64,000 nucleotides of DNA from Hyphomicrobiales bacterium (GCA_900469955.1 UBYX01000053.1:62001-126000); one strand, 5' to 3'. Shown: positions 19,701-28,482, counted from the first letter of the stretch. Made by a program: numbers and translations. Notes: a model not told the origin generated them from the letters alone.

Positions 19701-21162
19701 GTTCCGGCGCAATATCAGCTATTTCGGCATCGACGCGGATCAACTCCTCGTCAACCTGCCGGCTGTCACCAAGAAGATCTTTGCAGAGATCGGGCGCCTG
19801 TTCGCCGATGGAAAGCTGGCGCCGCTTCCCTATCGCGCCTTCGGCCACGATGAGATCGGCACTGCGTTCCGTCTGATGCAGAATGCCGGGCACATCGGGA
19901 AGATCGTTGTCCGGCCGCCGGTTTCGGGCAAGCACAAGGTCCTGGCAGCGACAGGCAAGCCTTTGCGCTTCTCGGCTGAGGGCATTTTCCTGGTTGCTGG
20001 AGGCATCGGTGGGTTCGGTCTGACGGCCGCAGACTGGTTGGTGGCCAAAGGTGCCCGACGTATCGCCCTCTGCTCGCGCCGCGGTGTTGCGGACGAGGAA
20101 ACGACGGCCGCGATCGCAGAATGGCAAAAGAAGGGCGTCCACGCGACGGTTCATGCCTGTGACATCACGGACGAAGCGGCAGCCAGTTCGCTGCTTGAGC
20201 TTCTTCGCTCTGAGGCGCCTCTGAAGGGCGTCATTCATGCGGCCATGGTGCTCGACGACGCATTGCTCTCGAACCTGACGCCCGAACGAAACAAACCAGT
20301 CGTGGACGTGAAGGTCAGGGGCGCAGAAGTCCTGCATCGCTTGACCTCCAAGGATGCGCTGGAGCTCTTCCTGCTCTTCTCCTCTGCAACGACGATGATC
20401 GGCAATCCCGGCCAGGCGAATTACGTTATTGCCAACGGTTATCTGGAGGGGCTCGCTCGCAAGCGGCGTGCCGCAGGCCTGCCGGCGCTCGCCGTCGGCT
20501 TTGGTGCAATCGCCGACACGGGGTTCCTCGCCCGTAACGCCGAAGTCAACGAGATACTTGCCAAGCGCATCGGCAAGACGGCCATGAAGGCGCGTGACGC
20601 GCTGGAGCAGGTAGAGCGCTATCTCGTGGCAGATACCGGAAGCATCGACGCCGCGGCGGTGATGATTGCTGAACTCGACTGGAATGCCGTCCGGATGTTG
20701 CCGATTGCCAAGGGCGCGATCTTCGAAACGATCGTCCGCCAGGCTGGCAGCGGCAATGCTGTTGCCGATGGCGATACGGTCGATTTGGAGGAGCTGATCC
20801 ACGGAAAATCTGCCGAAGAGGCGCAGCAGATCCTTCACAAATTCGTCGCCGGCGAGATTGCGGCGATCTTGCGGGTGACTGAAGACACGATCACGCCTGA
20901 CAAAGTGCTCAAGGACATCGGCCTCGACAGCTTGATGGCGATGGAACTCGGAATGGGTTTCCAGCAGAAGACAGGATTCGATATTCCATTGAGCGGAGTT
21001 GGGGACGACACGACCGTGGGTGACGTCGTCACCCGCTTGCGCGAACGTGTATCGAAGCACACTGACGAGGCGGAAGATGCGGCCGAGCCTCAGAATGAGG
21101 TGGTCGACCGGCTGGTGAAGAGCCACTCCACCACCCAGCCGCAGAAAGCAGCGACGCAGTGA
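13702..21162 (+). CDS. rkpA: RkpA-like reducing type I polyketide/fatty acid synthase
   Basis: A 2486-residue megasynthase. The order by motif is: ketosynthase with Cys173 (DTACSSSL), His308 (EGHGTGT) and His346 (KTNIGHT); acyltransferase with Ser617 (GHSVGE); dehydratase with His922 (HVVDSRPILPGSGF, where the usual Gly of HxxxG is Ser) and VDAAFH; a degenerate methyltransferase-like stretch near residue 1378 (LEVGTASVAF); enoylreductase (HGAAGGVGLAAL near 1894); ketoreductase (LVAGGIGGFG near 2097, Tyr2241 in GQANY); and acyl carrier with Ser2410 (GLDSLMA). There is no thioesterase. It should build a saturated acyl chain iteratively. The GTG at 13702 and ATG at 13708 are both possible; a strong AAGGAGG at 13654 is too far away. 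The stop overlaps rkpG. In Sinorhizobium, rkpA belongs to the rkp-1 capsule locus. Confidence 0.93.
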   Translation: MTMTIEIIGRASVAPGANSVDDLQKVLSEGRCTITEIPADRWDRARFWHPGQGVPGKTYTFAAGVLDDIYGFDPAAFGLSQREAMQMDPQQRVLLNLVWQALEDANLPVSKLSDERVGVYIGASSLESGNLLSEDPAAGSPYFMTGNTLSIVSNRISHIFGLKGPSMTIDTACSSSLVALDQAVAALEKGDIDTAIVGGINLLVHPLSFVGFAQARMLSPEGLCRAYDTNGHGYVRSEGGVAIVLRRSDKAKRERDRSYATLHAVAVNSSGRTNFISLPSREAQAALLQSIYENSAIDVNRIAFIEGHGTGTRVGDPAEVWAIGTVIGKRRRAPVPLGSIKTNIGHTEPASGLFGLLKAMIALQNNFLPASLHIEKVNEDIDFDGLNVRVNTSAVKLLPAKEIRFAGVNSFGFGGTNAHVVISDPERLAPLDPPKGESSLFVASAHTTSALSRLLEEYRERLSAASPDHARRVISATAANRETLRHRFAVEAKDSEGVLRAIEAHLEGEGSQGERGEAPSQAPKIAFVFSGNGAQWAGMGVEAYQENRHFRQCFQSFSALFEYHLGEKLTDLLVSPDLALRLGDTKIAQPLLFAVQAALSDCLVALGVKPEVVFGHSVGEIAAAYAAKALTAAEAVAIVAKRSRYQDLFAGQGKMAAVVLNDEAALAFARSHGLDNICVAAINAPNSVTISGPTEEIQTFRDAARKAQVVAHVLDINYPFHHPIIDSAKEAFLADLPQIEPEAGVYTYISTVTGNTQDGRGLDAEYWWHNVREPVLFKSAAEAALEMGCNLFIEISPRSILANYVSDIAKNQSAQAVVTATLQRETPVSGRDPVAQSFARAVANGASPLQSRHSGKRNASVDLPSLPFEPMDLRTPATSDEIDLFGRNGSRTYTLLGWRSDPNASHWKNHIDARLFPDLAEHVVDSRPILPGSGFIEIAVTAAQRYYGTDSAEISNLEIVRPLELRQDRIVELSTLLSPETGDIEIRSRERLSNDDWTVHAIARSRHSIGCEIDKAITRPAGEESKLVTSELAYGTAERFGLQYGPRFQLLSSAEAFGRTFIEVNLKPADVPAHPFVEYNLNPFSVDAAFHGLVALFDQLSGNEGGSPYIPVRFGAIRVTGKKSPIVKALIEIERFSGFSIKVRFKMMDAAGDTVASFDDCRFRRTSLRRHHTLASVAFHYETVPASLPASERDPQIAIPATFGTVPVGATDNATLLLDAAIYRACHEIAAMLADHRGIVSARRLPGDTALRSFLTNCLFILEDAGIATADEGEWHIPKEFTLPPVSEILQEACRENAGRVAEAVLVNDAYRTIIERLSVTALRDGVQPVEWTDAVSEATLDHVLVHSPLAERRLSTAIEAVEGALTAGKGRIRHVLEVGTASVAFSRRLAAIVAENGASLIIVEPRESVRRTLEIAFEQDVHVVLPEVEKLAGHPIADLVVSAGTQSQTLLSSHEGVRAAIRSASERGATLVFADRAPSAFSDFVFGQSEDWFSGSQSADFPVGQLGTAAQIEDMIITLGFEKPQVEERTCPEGALILASAESPAAVQQAASIASSGSVWMLSESPDCALAVDGAKIETLDIEADGAALAEAFGRAEGQQLRLVYVAERKGRRDASALEQDRLRRLGLLAETLSAHLRDAAATAEKPQLVILAPGGSPLAAERTDEANAGLWTFARVLQNEYDTFDVHLLDAETDGVATSSVLSQVLSASTANREWMLVDDRLREVRAAVGPFPSSDVVLSDYSAATIRQLVSGRVDSIAWEECDLPRAEKNEVVIAVEATGLNFRDVMWAMGLLPEEALEDGFAGATIGMELAGRVIEVGTAVTDLKPGDRVMGIAPAAFSTHVRVRRDGVTKLPERMDFAAAATVPVAFLTAYYAMVHLGHIEKGETILIHGAAGGVGLAALQIAKLKGATVIATAGTVEKRRFLEALGADHIFDSRSLDFVTRIRSVTNGEGVDLVLNSLFSEAMERSIELVKPFGRFLELGKRDYYSDRKIGLRPFRRNISYFGIDADQLLVNLPAVTKKIFAEIGRLFADGKLAPLPYRAFGHDEIGTAFRLMQNAGHIGKIVVRPPVSGKHKVLAATGKPLRFSAEGIFLVAGGIGGFGLTAADWLVAKGARRIALCSRRGVADEETTAAIAEWQKKGVHATVHACDITDEAAASSLLELLRSEAPLKGVIHAAMVLDDALLSNLTPERNKPVVDVKVRGAEVLHRLTSKDALELFLLFSSATTMIGNPGQANYVIANGYLEGLARKRRAAGLPALAVGFGAIADTGFLARNAEVNEILAKRIGKTAMKARDALEQVERYLVADTGSIDAAAVMIAELDWNAVRMLPIAKGAIFETIVRQAGSGNAVADGDTVDLEELIHGKSAEEAQQILHKFVAGEIAAILRVTEDTITPDKVLKDIGLDSLMAMELGMGFQQKTGFDIPLSGVGDDTTVGDVVTRLRERVSKHTDEAEDAAEPQNEVVDRLVKSHSTTQPQKAATQ

Positions 21163-22592
21163 TGAAAAAAGGTCCGGACGACGAAATTTCCGCTGGCCTC
21201 GGCGTGGAGGGAAAGCGTGGTCTGCTGGACAAGATGCGTCAGGCGAGCGAATCGTCCGGGCGCAACCGCGCAGCCCGGCTGAACCGACAACCCGCGCCTG
21301 CGGCCCGTCAGGTCCTGCGCTTTGACGAGCTGCCGGAATATCAGCGCGTGCATGTCCAGCGGATGGCGGGCGAAATGATCGGCGTTGCCAATCCTTTCTA
21401 TCGCTCGCATGACAAGGCAGCCGGCGCGACCACGCAAATCGGCGGGCGTGAATTCATCAATTTCGCATCCTATGACTATCTGGCGACCAATACCGATCCT
21501 CAGACGCTGGAACGGGCAAAGGCGGCCATAGATCGCTTTGGGATTTCGGCTTCGGCGAGCCGCTTGGTTGCCGGCGAGCGACCTGTGCATACCGACTTGG
21601 AGACGGACCTTGCTTCCGTCTACGGTGTTGATGCTGCAGTCTGTTTCGTGAGCGGGTATCTGACCAATGTTGCGGCGATTAGCTGTCTCATGGGGCCGTT
21701 GGATCTGGTGATCCACGACGAGTTCATTCACAACAGCGCATTGGCGGGGATTAAGCAATCCGGCGCGACACGGCGTCTCTTCCGCCACAACGATATGGAT
21801 AATCTGGAGTTTGTGCTCCGGACCCTGTCCGCTGATTTTCGACGGATTCTGGTTATCGTCGAAGGCGTCTATTCAATGGACGGCGACGTTGCCGATCTGC
21901 CGGCGCTGATGGAGTTGCGTTCTCGTTACGGCTTCTGGCTGATGGTGGACGAAGCCCATGCGCTCGGCGTGCTGGGCAAGACCGGACGCGGGACCTTCGA
22001 ACACTTCGGCACCGATCCCCGGGATGTCGATATCTGGATGGGAACGCTCTCCAAGACGACGTCGAGCTGCGGCGGATATATTGCCGGTTCGCAGGCGCTT
22101 GTCGACGTCCTGAAGGCGGAGGCGGGCGGGTTCGTCTACAGTGTCGGACTGGCCCCCGTTCTTGCGGCGGCAGCGCGTTCGGGTCTGGATATCCTGCGCA
22201 CCGAGCCGGAGCGGACCGAGAGACTGCATCGCAACGGCGCGCTGTTTCTCAAATACGCCAGCGAGGCGGGCCTCGACACCGGGCTCAGTCTGGGCTTCTC
22301 CGTCGTGCCGGTCATCGTGGGCGACTCCCTTCGCGCCGTGCAGCTTTCCAATGACCTGCTGGAGGAGGGGATCAACGCTCTGCCGATCATCCATCCTGCG
22401 GTGCCTGAGGGTATGGCAAGGCTGCGGTTTTTCATTACCTGCGATCACACCGAAGAGCAGATCCGCCATTCGGTGGAGGTCACGGCTCGCAGGCTCAAGG
22501 ATCTCAAGGATCGCAATTTCGGCCTGGCCTCGCTCGACATGGACAAGGTGATGAAGCTTTCTCCATTGTTCCAGACCGGCGGTGAAGCTTAG
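21162..22592 (+). CDS. rkpG: RkpG-like alpha-oxoamine synthase (AONS/serine palmitoyltransferase family)
   Basis: A 476-residue PLP enzyme. After a basic N-terminal extension of about 90 residues come the family motifs: NFASYDYLATNTDP, the substrate-binding DEFIHNSALAGI, DEAHALGVLG, and the cofactor lysine Lys298 in LSKTTSSCGGY. Enzymes of this fold condense an acyl thioester with an amino acid and lose CO2. Because the PKS upstream has no thioesterase and the coding regions overlap (TGATG at 21160-21164), I infer that RkpG takes the acyl chain directly from the carrier domain to give a long-chain aminoketone. The amino acid partner cannot be read from sequence. A GTG three bases upstream is an alternative start. 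Confidence 0.92.
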   Translation: MKKGPDDEISAGLGVEGKRGLLDKMRQASESSGRNRAARLNRQPAPAARQVLRFDELPEYQRVHVQRMAGEMIGVANPFYRSHDKAAGATTQIGGREFINFASYDYLATNTDPQTLERAKAAIDRFGISASASRLVAGERPVHTDLETDLASVYGVDAAVCFVSGYLTNVAAISCLMGPLDLVIHDEFIHNSALAGIKQSGATRRLFRHNDMDNLEFVLRTLSADFRRILVIVEGVYSMDGDVADLPALMELRSRYGFWLMVDEAHALGVLGKTGRGTFEHFGTDPRDVDIWMGTLSKTTSSCGGYIAGSQALVDVLKAEAGGFVYSVGLAPVLAAAARSGLDILRTEPERTERLHRNGALFLKYASEAGLDTGLSLGFSVVPVIVGDSLRAVQLSNDLLEEGINALPIIHPAVPEGMARLRFFITCDHTEEQIRHSVEVTARRLKDLKDRNFGLASLDMDKVMKLSPLFQTGGEA

Positions 22593-22656
22593 GTCGCGCA
22601 GATACTTGTCCGTCAAATGGTGCTAGGCGATCCGGAGAAGCCGGACGAGGGGGCTC

Positions 22657-23442
22657 ATGCACGTCATCGTCACTGGTGGGTCGAGCGGCATCGGGCTTGA
22701 GGTCGCAAAGATCTATGCAACCCGCGGCGCACGTCTGACGCTGATTGCCCGTGATCCGGCAAGGCTTGAACTGGCAAGGCAGGAACTGCTTTCACTCCAT
22801 GGCGTGTTGGAGACGAGTGTATGTGTTGTCACGGCAGACGTGGGCATCGAGGACGAGCTCCTCAGCGCCATCCATTCAGCCGAGGCGACGCTAGGGCCGT
22901 GTGACGTATTGATAGCATCGGCAGGTGTCGTCGAGCCAGGGCGCTTCGAAACGCTCTCCAGCGCCGCTTTTACCGAGCAGGTAACGATCAATCTCCTAGG
23001 TGTCACTAACGCTGTCCGTGCCGTCTATCCGGAAATGAAGCGGCGCAGGCATGGGCGCATCATGATTGTCTCATCCGGCGCCGCGCTCATCGGTCTTTAT
23101 GGTTATACGGCTTATTGCGCATCCAAATCGGCGCTTGTCGGCTTTGCCGAAGCCCTTGCATCCGAGGCGGCAGGGTCAAGCGTCGGTGTCTCGATCTGCT
23201 TTCCTCCCGATACGATCACGCCGCAGTTTGAGCGGGAATTGGCCACGCGCCCCCTTGAAGCGCAGCTGTTGATGGGCAGGTCCTTGCCCTGGACGGCAAA
23301 GGCGGTTGCAGAGCGCATCGTCGATGCCATCGACCGGCGCAGGCCCAAGCTCTATTTCGGGTTTTCGATCACCGCTCTCGGTTTGTTCGGTTCTTTAATC
23401 AAGCCGCTTCTGCTGTGGTGGTATCGGCGCAGGCTGAAGTAA
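22657..23442 (+). CDS. rkpH: RkpH-like short-chain dehydrogenase, 3-ketosphinganine-reductase type
   Basis: A 261-residue SDR. The cofactor motif TGGSSGIG is at residues 6-13, the catalytic serine in IVSSGAAL, and Tyr/Lys in YTAYCASKSA. Unlike soluble FabG-type enzymes it ends in a hydrophobic segment plus basic tail (GLFGSLIKPLLLWWYRRRLK), as do membrane-bound 3-ketodihydrosphingosine reductases. In this context the natural role is to reduce the ketone made by RkpG to an amino alcohol. It is 64 bases after rkpG in the same direction. The usual rkpI and rkpJ genes of Sinorhizobium do not follow; the next gene is dctD, convergent. Confidence 0.9.
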   Translation: MHVIVTGGSSGIGLEVAKIYATRGARLTLIARDPARLELARQELLSLHGVLETSVCVVTADVGIEDELLSAIHSAEATLGPCDVLIASAGVVEPGRFETLSSAAFTEQVTINLLGVTNAVRAVYPEMKRRRHGRIMIVSSGAALIGLYGYTAYCASKSALVGFAEALASEAAGSSVGVSICFPPDTITPQFERELATRPLEAQLLMGRSLPWTAKAVAERIVDAIDRRRPKLYFGFSITALGLFGSLIKPLLLWWYRRRLK

Positions 23443-23550
23443 GGCTAACGCCAGTGAGGGCTCGTCTTTCGAGGATGGTCCTCCGATAACGCACTCCGGT
23501 AATCCTGAGGCTTTCTTTCGTCCGCCGGCAGCCGGCAAAGGCGAGGCATG

Positions 23551-24918
23551 CTAAAGCGGCTCAGATTTGGATGCCGCAAATCGGCTGCGGACGATCCCGT
23601 GACGCTGGAGTTTGTCATAAAAAGTCTTGCGCGGGATGCCGAGCGCCGCGATCGTGCGGCGGACATCACCGTGGTTGGCATCGAGCGCCTCGCAGATGAT
23701 GCTGGATTCATAGCGGTCCATCCGTTCGGGCAACGAAAGCGGCTCGTCGATATCGGGTGCCACGAGGCGTGTATTTGGAGACAGCTCCTCAACACCGAGG
23801 ACAAAGCGTTCGGCAAAGTGCGAAAGCTCACGCACATTGCCTGGCCAATCGTGATCTCGAAAATGACGATGGACGGCTGACGAGATCGCCGGAACGTCGC
23901 GCTTGAAGCGGGCAGCCGCACGCTCGGCAAAGTGGCCAAAAAGGAGCGGGATATCGTCGCGGCGCTCCCTCAGCGGCGGGATGGAGATCGTGACGACATT
24001 GAGCCTATAATAGAGATCTTCACGAAAATCCTTGCGTTGTTCCGGGTCGCTAAGATCGACTTTTGCGGCAGCGACCACCCGCAGGTCTACAGGGCGGACC
24101 TCATTCGTACCCAGTGGCGTCACTTCTCGCATCTCCAAAACGCGTAGCATCTGCACCTGGGTTGATGGTGCCATGCTTTCGATTTCGTCGAGAAAAAGTG
24201 TACCGCCGCTTGCATATTCGATGCGTCCGACGCGCCTTTTTTGCGCTCCGGTAAAAGCGCCCGCCTCGTGGCCGAAGAGCTCGCTTTCCATAACGGTTTC
24301 AGGCAGTGCCCCGCAATTAAGCGCTACGAAGTTGCCGGACGCCCTCCGGCTCCACCGATGAAGCAGACTGGCGACGACTTCTTTACCGCTGCCTGTCTCG
24401 CCCGTGACAAGTACATCGACCTCCGTATCGGCGATCTGCCGCAAAGTCCGGCGAAGCCGCTCCATGGTGGGAGTCTGGCCGATCAGAGGCAGGTCGTCGC
24501 GGGATTCGTCGGCCGCCTGACGCAAGGCCCTGTTTTCCAAAACGAGCCGGCGCTTCTCCAGAGCTCTTCTGACGGCCTGGACCAGCTTGTCGGTCGCAAA
24601 TGGCTTGGTGATGAAGTCGTAGGCACCGTCCTGAATGGCCCTCACCGCCATTGGAATATCCCCGTGCCCGGTAACCAGGATGACCGGCAGATCCTCGTCT
24701 TCTTCCCGCACGCGATCGAAGAGTTGCAGACCATCAATCTGCGGCATGCGGATATCGGAAACGACGGCACCCGCCTGCTTGGCGTCAAGGCAAGCTAGTG
24801 CGTCGCTTGTCACCGAAAAGGCCGAAACGGTGAAGCCTGCCAGTTCCAAGGTTTGCTTGGTGGCTCGCAGGAGGTCTCTGTCATCATCGATCAGATAGAC
24901 CAATAACGGATCGCTCAT
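23551..24918 (-). CDS. dctD: C4-dicarboxylate response regulator, sigma-54 activator DctD
   Basis: A 455-residue NtrC-type regulator. The receiver domain starts at [13 protein letters not shown] with the phosphoacceptor Asp in VVSDIRMPQ. The central AAA+ domain has Walker A GETGSGKE and the sigma-54 contact GAFTGAQ. The C-terminal Fis-type helix-turn-helix is [20 protein letters not shown]. It activates dctA from the sites found at about 26.8 kb. The ATG at 24918 overlaps the dctB stop (ATGA), so expression is coupled; an 11-codon upstream extension is rejected because the receiver domain starts immediately after MSDP. Confidence 0.96.
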   Translation of the reverse strand: MSDPLLVYLIDDDRDLLRATKQTLELAGFTVSAFSVTSDALACLDAKQAGAVVSDIRMPQIDGLQLFDRVREEDEDLPVILVTGHGDIPMAVRAIQDGAYDFITKPFATDKLVQAVRRALEKRRLVLENRALRQAADESRDDLPLIGQTPTMERLRRTLRQIADTEVDVLVTGETGSGKEVVASLLHRWSRRASGNFVALNCGALPETVMESELFGHEAGAFTGAQKRRVGRIEYASGGTLFLDEIESMAPSTQVQMLRVLEMREVTPLGTNEVRPVDLRVVAAAKVDLSDPEQRKDFREDLYYRLNVVTISIPPLRERRDDIPLLFGHFAERAAARFKRDVPAISSAVHRHFRDHDWPGNVRELSHFAERFVLGVEELSPNTRLVAPDIDEPLSLPERMDRYESSIICEALDANHGDVRRTIAALGIPRKTFYDKLQRHGIVRSRFAASKSEPL

Positions 24919-26780
24919 GCTCTTGCTCTCACCAGGTGGACGGTAAAACATGTGCCCTTGTCATTGCTCGTCACATCGATGTGCCCGCCATAATCGGCAA
25001 CAATGTCCTTCGAGATGACGAGACCAAGGCCCAAACCCTTTTCCTTGGATGTGTGGAAGGGCGCAAACAGAGTCTTGAGAATTGCCGGTGGAATGCCGGG
25101 CCCGTTGTCGGAAACAGAGATTGCGACATGCTCTGGCGTTTCTTCAATGGATATCTCCACCTTTGCGTCTTCGCGGTCTTCAAGCGCCTCTAGCGCGTTC
25201 TGGAGAAGATTGATCAACACCTGCTCGAACCGGATACGATTGCCGAGTACGAATAGGTCCGCTGGCGGCAGCCGAACATCAAGAGCGTTCAGCTTTCCAG
25301 CGAACCGGCTCCTCAGCAAGACGATTGCGCCTTCGACGATGCCGCGCAGATCAACTGGCTCGGCGGCCGTCCTCCCCTTGCGCGCAAAAGCCTTCAACTC
25401 CTCAGTGATCATGCCGATCCTTTCGGTCAGTTGGGCGATTGCGCTGAGATTTTCTTCCGCCGGACTTGGCTCTTGTCGTTGAAGGAAGACACGAGCGTTG
25501 TCCGCGTAAGCACGGATGGTGGCGACCGGCTGGTTGATTTCGTGGGCAACGCCGGCTGCAACCTGCCCAAGGATGGCGAGCCGGTTTGCTTGGACAAGTT
25601 CTTGTTGCACGACTTGTAGCTTCGCTTCCGTGTCGCGATGATCTGCAATCTCAGACTGTAGGTGATCGCGAGCGCGGCTCAGCTCTTCGGTTCGGGCGGC
25701 GACGCGTCGCTCCAGCTCTTCACGCATGGCCTGTTCGCTGGCGATCGCCATTTGCGAGATCTGCCGCCGTCTTAACAAAAATGCAGCGACTGCGAGAATG
25801 GGCAGCAAGACCGCCAAGGAAAGAAGCCGCATCTCCCGCACCGCGGACGCGACGGGTATTTCGGTCGGCACTAGATATTCGAGCCGCCATAGCGTTGTCG
25901 GGACGGGCGCGGATAGATGGAGATACTGCGCCTCACCGCTACCTGGCAGGACAGCAGAAACGAGGGATACGTTCGTATTGGTCGCTGCCTGAGGGGTGAT
26001 GGGAAGCTGTGCCAGCGGTGCATTGCCAAACTGGAGACTGTTTCGAATTAATGCAAGGTCCTGCTGCGGTACCGGTCGCGTCGTCATGAAACGCCAGGAG
26101 GGGATGCTCGTGATCAAGACAACTCCATGGTCGTCCGTGACATAGACGGGCCGGCTGGCATTGCGCCAGTCATTTTCCAGCCCGTCGAATTCCATTTTGA
26201 CGACCACGACGCCAAGAGGTGCTTTCGTGCTGCCAACCCTGCGGGAGATGTAAAGACCGGGGCGTTTGCTGACACTGCCAAGTGCAAAGTGTTCGGCTGT
26301 GCCGTCTTCCATTGCGCGACGGAAGTAGTCACGGAAGGCGTAATCGTTCCCGACAAAACTGATGGGTTCACGCCAGTTGCTCGAGGAGACGGCGATCCCG
26401 TTCGGGCCAACGACATAGAGCACGGCGGCTTGCGTATCGGTGACGAGCCGCTCCAACTTGCGGTTCAGCCGATCGGCTGCGTCGCTCTTGGCAAATGGCA
26501 GTGCGTCGAGGACCTGCTGGTCCTCCGAAAGGAGAAGTGGCAGGGCGCGAGGGCGTTCCAGCACAGCCGTTAACAAGGCGATTTTGAGACTAGCGTCGGT
26601 GCGGCCCTGGCTTTCCAGTGTCTCGATGGCGAGCCGCCGGCCGTAAAATCCTGCACCTATCAGTGCTGCTGCAATCAGGATCAAGGACGCGGCCAGGAAC
26701 AATAACCAGGCATATCGCGCTTGCCGATGCAGGTCCTGTGGGTTTGGGGAGCCCAGAATAATCGGTCGCTGAAGCATCAT
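24915..26780 (-). CDS. dctB: C4-dicarboxylate sensor histidine kinase DctB
   Basis: A 621-residue sensor kinase. TM1 is near residues 18-40 ([19 protein letters not shown]), a periplasmic tandem-PAS sensor region of about 260 residues follows, then TM2 ([18 protein letters not shown]), a coiled-coil linker, the HisKA box [15 protein letters not shown] with the phosphorylated His, and the ATPase motifs [14 protein letters not shown] and GLGLGL. It senses succinate, fumarate and malate. The ATG at 26780 is preferred over the TTG at 26795: the latter would put the start inside the palindromic DctD site, and 621 residues is the length I recall for DctB. Overlaps dctD. Confidence 0.95.
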   Translation of the reverse strand: MMLQRPIILGSPNPQDLHRQARYAWLLFLAASLILIAAALIGAGFYGRRLAIETLESQGRTDASLKIALLTAVLERPRALPLLLSEDQQVLDALPFAKSDAADRLNRKLERLVTDTQAAVLYVVGPNGIAVSSSNWREPISFVGNDYAFRDYFRRAMEDGTAEHFALGSVSKRPGLYISRRVGSTKAPLGVVVVKMEFDGLENDWRNASRPVYVTDDHGVVLITSIPSWRFMTTRPVPQQDLALIRNSLQFGNAPLAQLPITPQAATNTNVSLVSAVLPGSGEAQYLHLSAPVPTTLWRLEYLVPTEIPVASAVREMRLLSLAVLLPILAVAAFLLRRRQISQMAIASEQAMREELERRVAARTEELSRARDHLQSEIADHRDTEAKLQVVQQELVQANRLAILGQVAAGVAHEINQPVATIRAYADNARVFLQRQEPSPAEENLSAIAQLTERIGMITEELKAFARKGRTAAEPVDLRGIVEGAIVLLRSRFAGKLNALDVRLPPADLFVLGNRIRFEQVLINLLQNALEALEDREDAKVEISIEETPEHVAISVSDNGPGIPPAILKTLFAPFHTSKEKGLGLGLVISKDIVADYGGHIDVTSNDKGTCFTVHLVRARA

Positions 26781-26785
26781 CAACA

Positions 26786-26805
26786 ATGTGCGCAAGTTCG
26801 CACAT
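26786..26805. promoter_or_regulatory. DctD upstream activator site 1 (dctA-distal)
   Basis: An inverted repeat, TGTGCG-N6-CGCACA (26787-26792 and 26799-26804), extended by flanking A/T. This is the architecture of rhizobial DctD sites. It lies about 110 bases upstream of the -24/-12 element and just outside dctB. Confidence 0.8.
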
Positions 26806-26819
26806 CGGTCAAATCAATT

Positions 26820-26837
26820 TGTGCGAAAAACCGCTCA
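26820..26837. promoter_or_regulatory. DctD upstream activator site 2 (dctA-proximal)
   Basis: TGTGCG-N6-CGCTCA has the same 6-base spacer as site 1 and one mismatch in the right arm. The centre-to-centre distance is about 33 bases, close to three helical turns, which would put both sites on one face of the DNA. Confidence 0.72.
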
Positions 26838-26909
26838 CGCTGATTGATGCGCTCAAAGTGCCTTAAAAAAAGTAGTTCAAAAACAATGACATGATGAGCA
26901 TAGGAAGAC

Positions 26910-26924
26910 TGGCACAGGCGTTGC
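26910..26924 (+). promoter_or_regulatory. Sigma-54 (-24/-12) promoter of dctA
   Basis: TGGCAC-N5-TTGC is an exact match to the RpoN consensus. It is on the dctA strand, 88 bases before its start codon, and downstream of two DctD-type sites. No competing sigma-70 promoter was obvious. Confidence 0.9.
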
Positions 26925-27011
26925 AAAGCTCTTTCGGCAGCCGGACGGCTGTTGAAACGCCAGATCCGCCCCGGGAGGCCGTCATCGGTTTGGGGCTTTA
27001 CGGAGGACATT

Positions 27012-28346
27012 ATGGGTATCGCAGTTCCAGCCGCGCCCGCGCGCGATAAAATTCCATTCTATCGGCATCTCTATGTGCAGGTTATTTGCGCGATCTGTGC
27101 GGGTATCCTGCTTGGGCACTTTTACCCCGAGGTCGGCACGACGCTGAAGCCGCTTGGGGATGCCTTCATCAAGCTCGTCAAGATGATCATCGCCCCTGTG
27201 ATCTTCCTCACCGTTGCGACCGGGATTGCTGGCATGTCCGACTTGCAAAAGGTCGGTCGCGTCGCCGGCAAGGCGATGATCTACTTCCTCTTCTTTTCGA
27301 CACTGGCGCTTGCCGTCGGTCTCGTTGTTTCCAATGTCATCCAGCCGGGTGCAGGCATGCACATCGATCCGGCGACCCTTGATGCCAAGGCGGTCGCAAC
27401 CTATGCCGAGAAGGCTCACGACGCGACGATCACGGGCTTCCTGATGAACATTATCCCGACGACTATCGTTGGTGCTTTTGCCGATGGCGATATTCTGCAG
27501 GTTCTGTTCTTCTCGGTTCTGTTCGGTATTGCCCTTGCCATGGTCGGCGACCGCGGCCGGCCGGTCGTTGATTTCCTGCAGGCGCTGACAATGCCGATCT
27601 TCCGTCTCGTAGCGATTTTGATGAAGGCAGCTCCGATCGGCGCTTTCGGCGCAATGGCCTTTACGATCGGCAAATATGGTATCGGCTCGATCGCCAATCT
27701 TGCGATGCTAATCGGCACCTTCTACCTGACCTCGCTGCTTTTTGTGTTAGTGGTCCTCGGCGCTGTTGCGCGCTACAACGGCTTTTCGATCCTAGCGCTG
27801 ATCCGCTATATCAAGGAAGAGTTGCTCCTGGTCCTTGGCACGTCGTCCTCAGAAGCCGCCCTTCCTGGCCTGATGGCCAAGATGGAGCAGGCCGGTTGCA
27901 AGCGCTCGGTTGTCGGCCTTGTCATCCCGACCGGCTATTCCTTCAATCTTGACGGCACCAACATCTACATGACGCTTGCAGCCCTCTTCATCGCCCAGGC
28001 GACGGATACACCGCTTTCCTTCGGCGATCAGATCCTGCTCTTGCTGGTCGCGATGCTGAGTTCAAAAGGTGCTGCTGGGATCACCGGGGCGGGATTTATC
28101 ACGCTTGCGGCAACCCTTTCTGTCGTTCCATCGGTTCCCGTTGCCGGCATGGCGCTTATCCTTGGTATCGACCGCTTTATGTCGGAATGCCGTGCCCTGA
28201 CCAATTTCATTGGAAACGCGGTTGCGACGGTTGTCGTTGCACGCTGGGAGAATGAACTGGATGAGGCGACGTTTGCTGCCGCAATGGCGGGAGACTTGCC
28301 AGAGGATGCCGGTGCAGCGGTGCCGACATTGCAGGCGGCGGAATAG
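27012..28346 (+). CDS. dctA: C4-dicarboxylate/proton symporter DctA
   Basis: A 444-residue secondary transporter of the dicarboxylate/amino acid:cation symporter family, inner membrane. Characteristic segments: [24 protein letters not shown], the serine-rich re-entrant hairpin [29 protein letters not shown] and the second hairpin [14 protein letters not shown]. Takes up succinate, fumarate and malate, essential to feed bacteroids in nodulating rhizobia. The ATG at 27012 follows GGAGG; a start 20 codons upstream lies too near the promoter and adds non-family residues. Regulated by the divergent DctB-DctD pair through RpoN. Confidence 0.97.
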   Translation: MGIAVPAAPARDKIPFYRHLYVQVICAICAGILLGHFYPEVGTTLKPLGDAFIKLVKMIIAPVIFLTVATGIAGMSDLQKVGRVAGKAMIYFLFFSTLALAVGLVVSNVIQPGAGMHIDPATLDAKAVATYAEKAHDATITGFLMNIIPTTIVGAFADGDILQVLFFSVLFGIALAMVGDRGRPVVDFLQALTMPIFRLVAILMKAAPIGAFGAMAFTIGKYGIGSIANLAMLIGTFYLTSLLFVLVVLGAVARYNGFSILALIRYIKEELLLVLGTSSSEAALPGLMAKMEQAGCKRSVVGLVIPTGYSFNLDGTNIYMTLAALFIAQATDTPLSFGDQILLLLVAMLSSKGAAGITGAGFITLAATLSVVPSVPVAGMALILGIDRFMSECRALTNFIGNAVATVVVARWENELDEATFAAAMAGDLPEDAGAAVPTLQAAE

Positions 28347-28369
28347 GTCATAGCGTTCAATCGATAAGC

Positions 28370-28397
28370 AGTCGCGCTCTCCACGGAGCGCGACTTT
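28370..28397 (+). terminator. Terminator of dctA
   Basis: AGTCGCGCTC and GAGCGCGACT form a perfect 10-base stem with a TCCACG loop, followed by only a short T run. It is 24 bases after the dctA stop and is shared with the convergent phosphoesterase gene region. Confidence 0.75.
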
Positions 28398-28482
28398 GCG
28401 ATATCGCTTGCTCAGTCTCTCTACGCTATCTTCTTGTCGATCTTTCGTGTTGATCGGCTGGGCTTGCCGGGGCTTTCGGACG

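Noticed and set aside
19318-21126. Minus-strand open frame of 602 codons opposite the PKS
   Set aside because: Antisense to the ER-KR-ACP part of rkpA whose motifs are intact; composition is His/Arg/Asp-rich nonsense.
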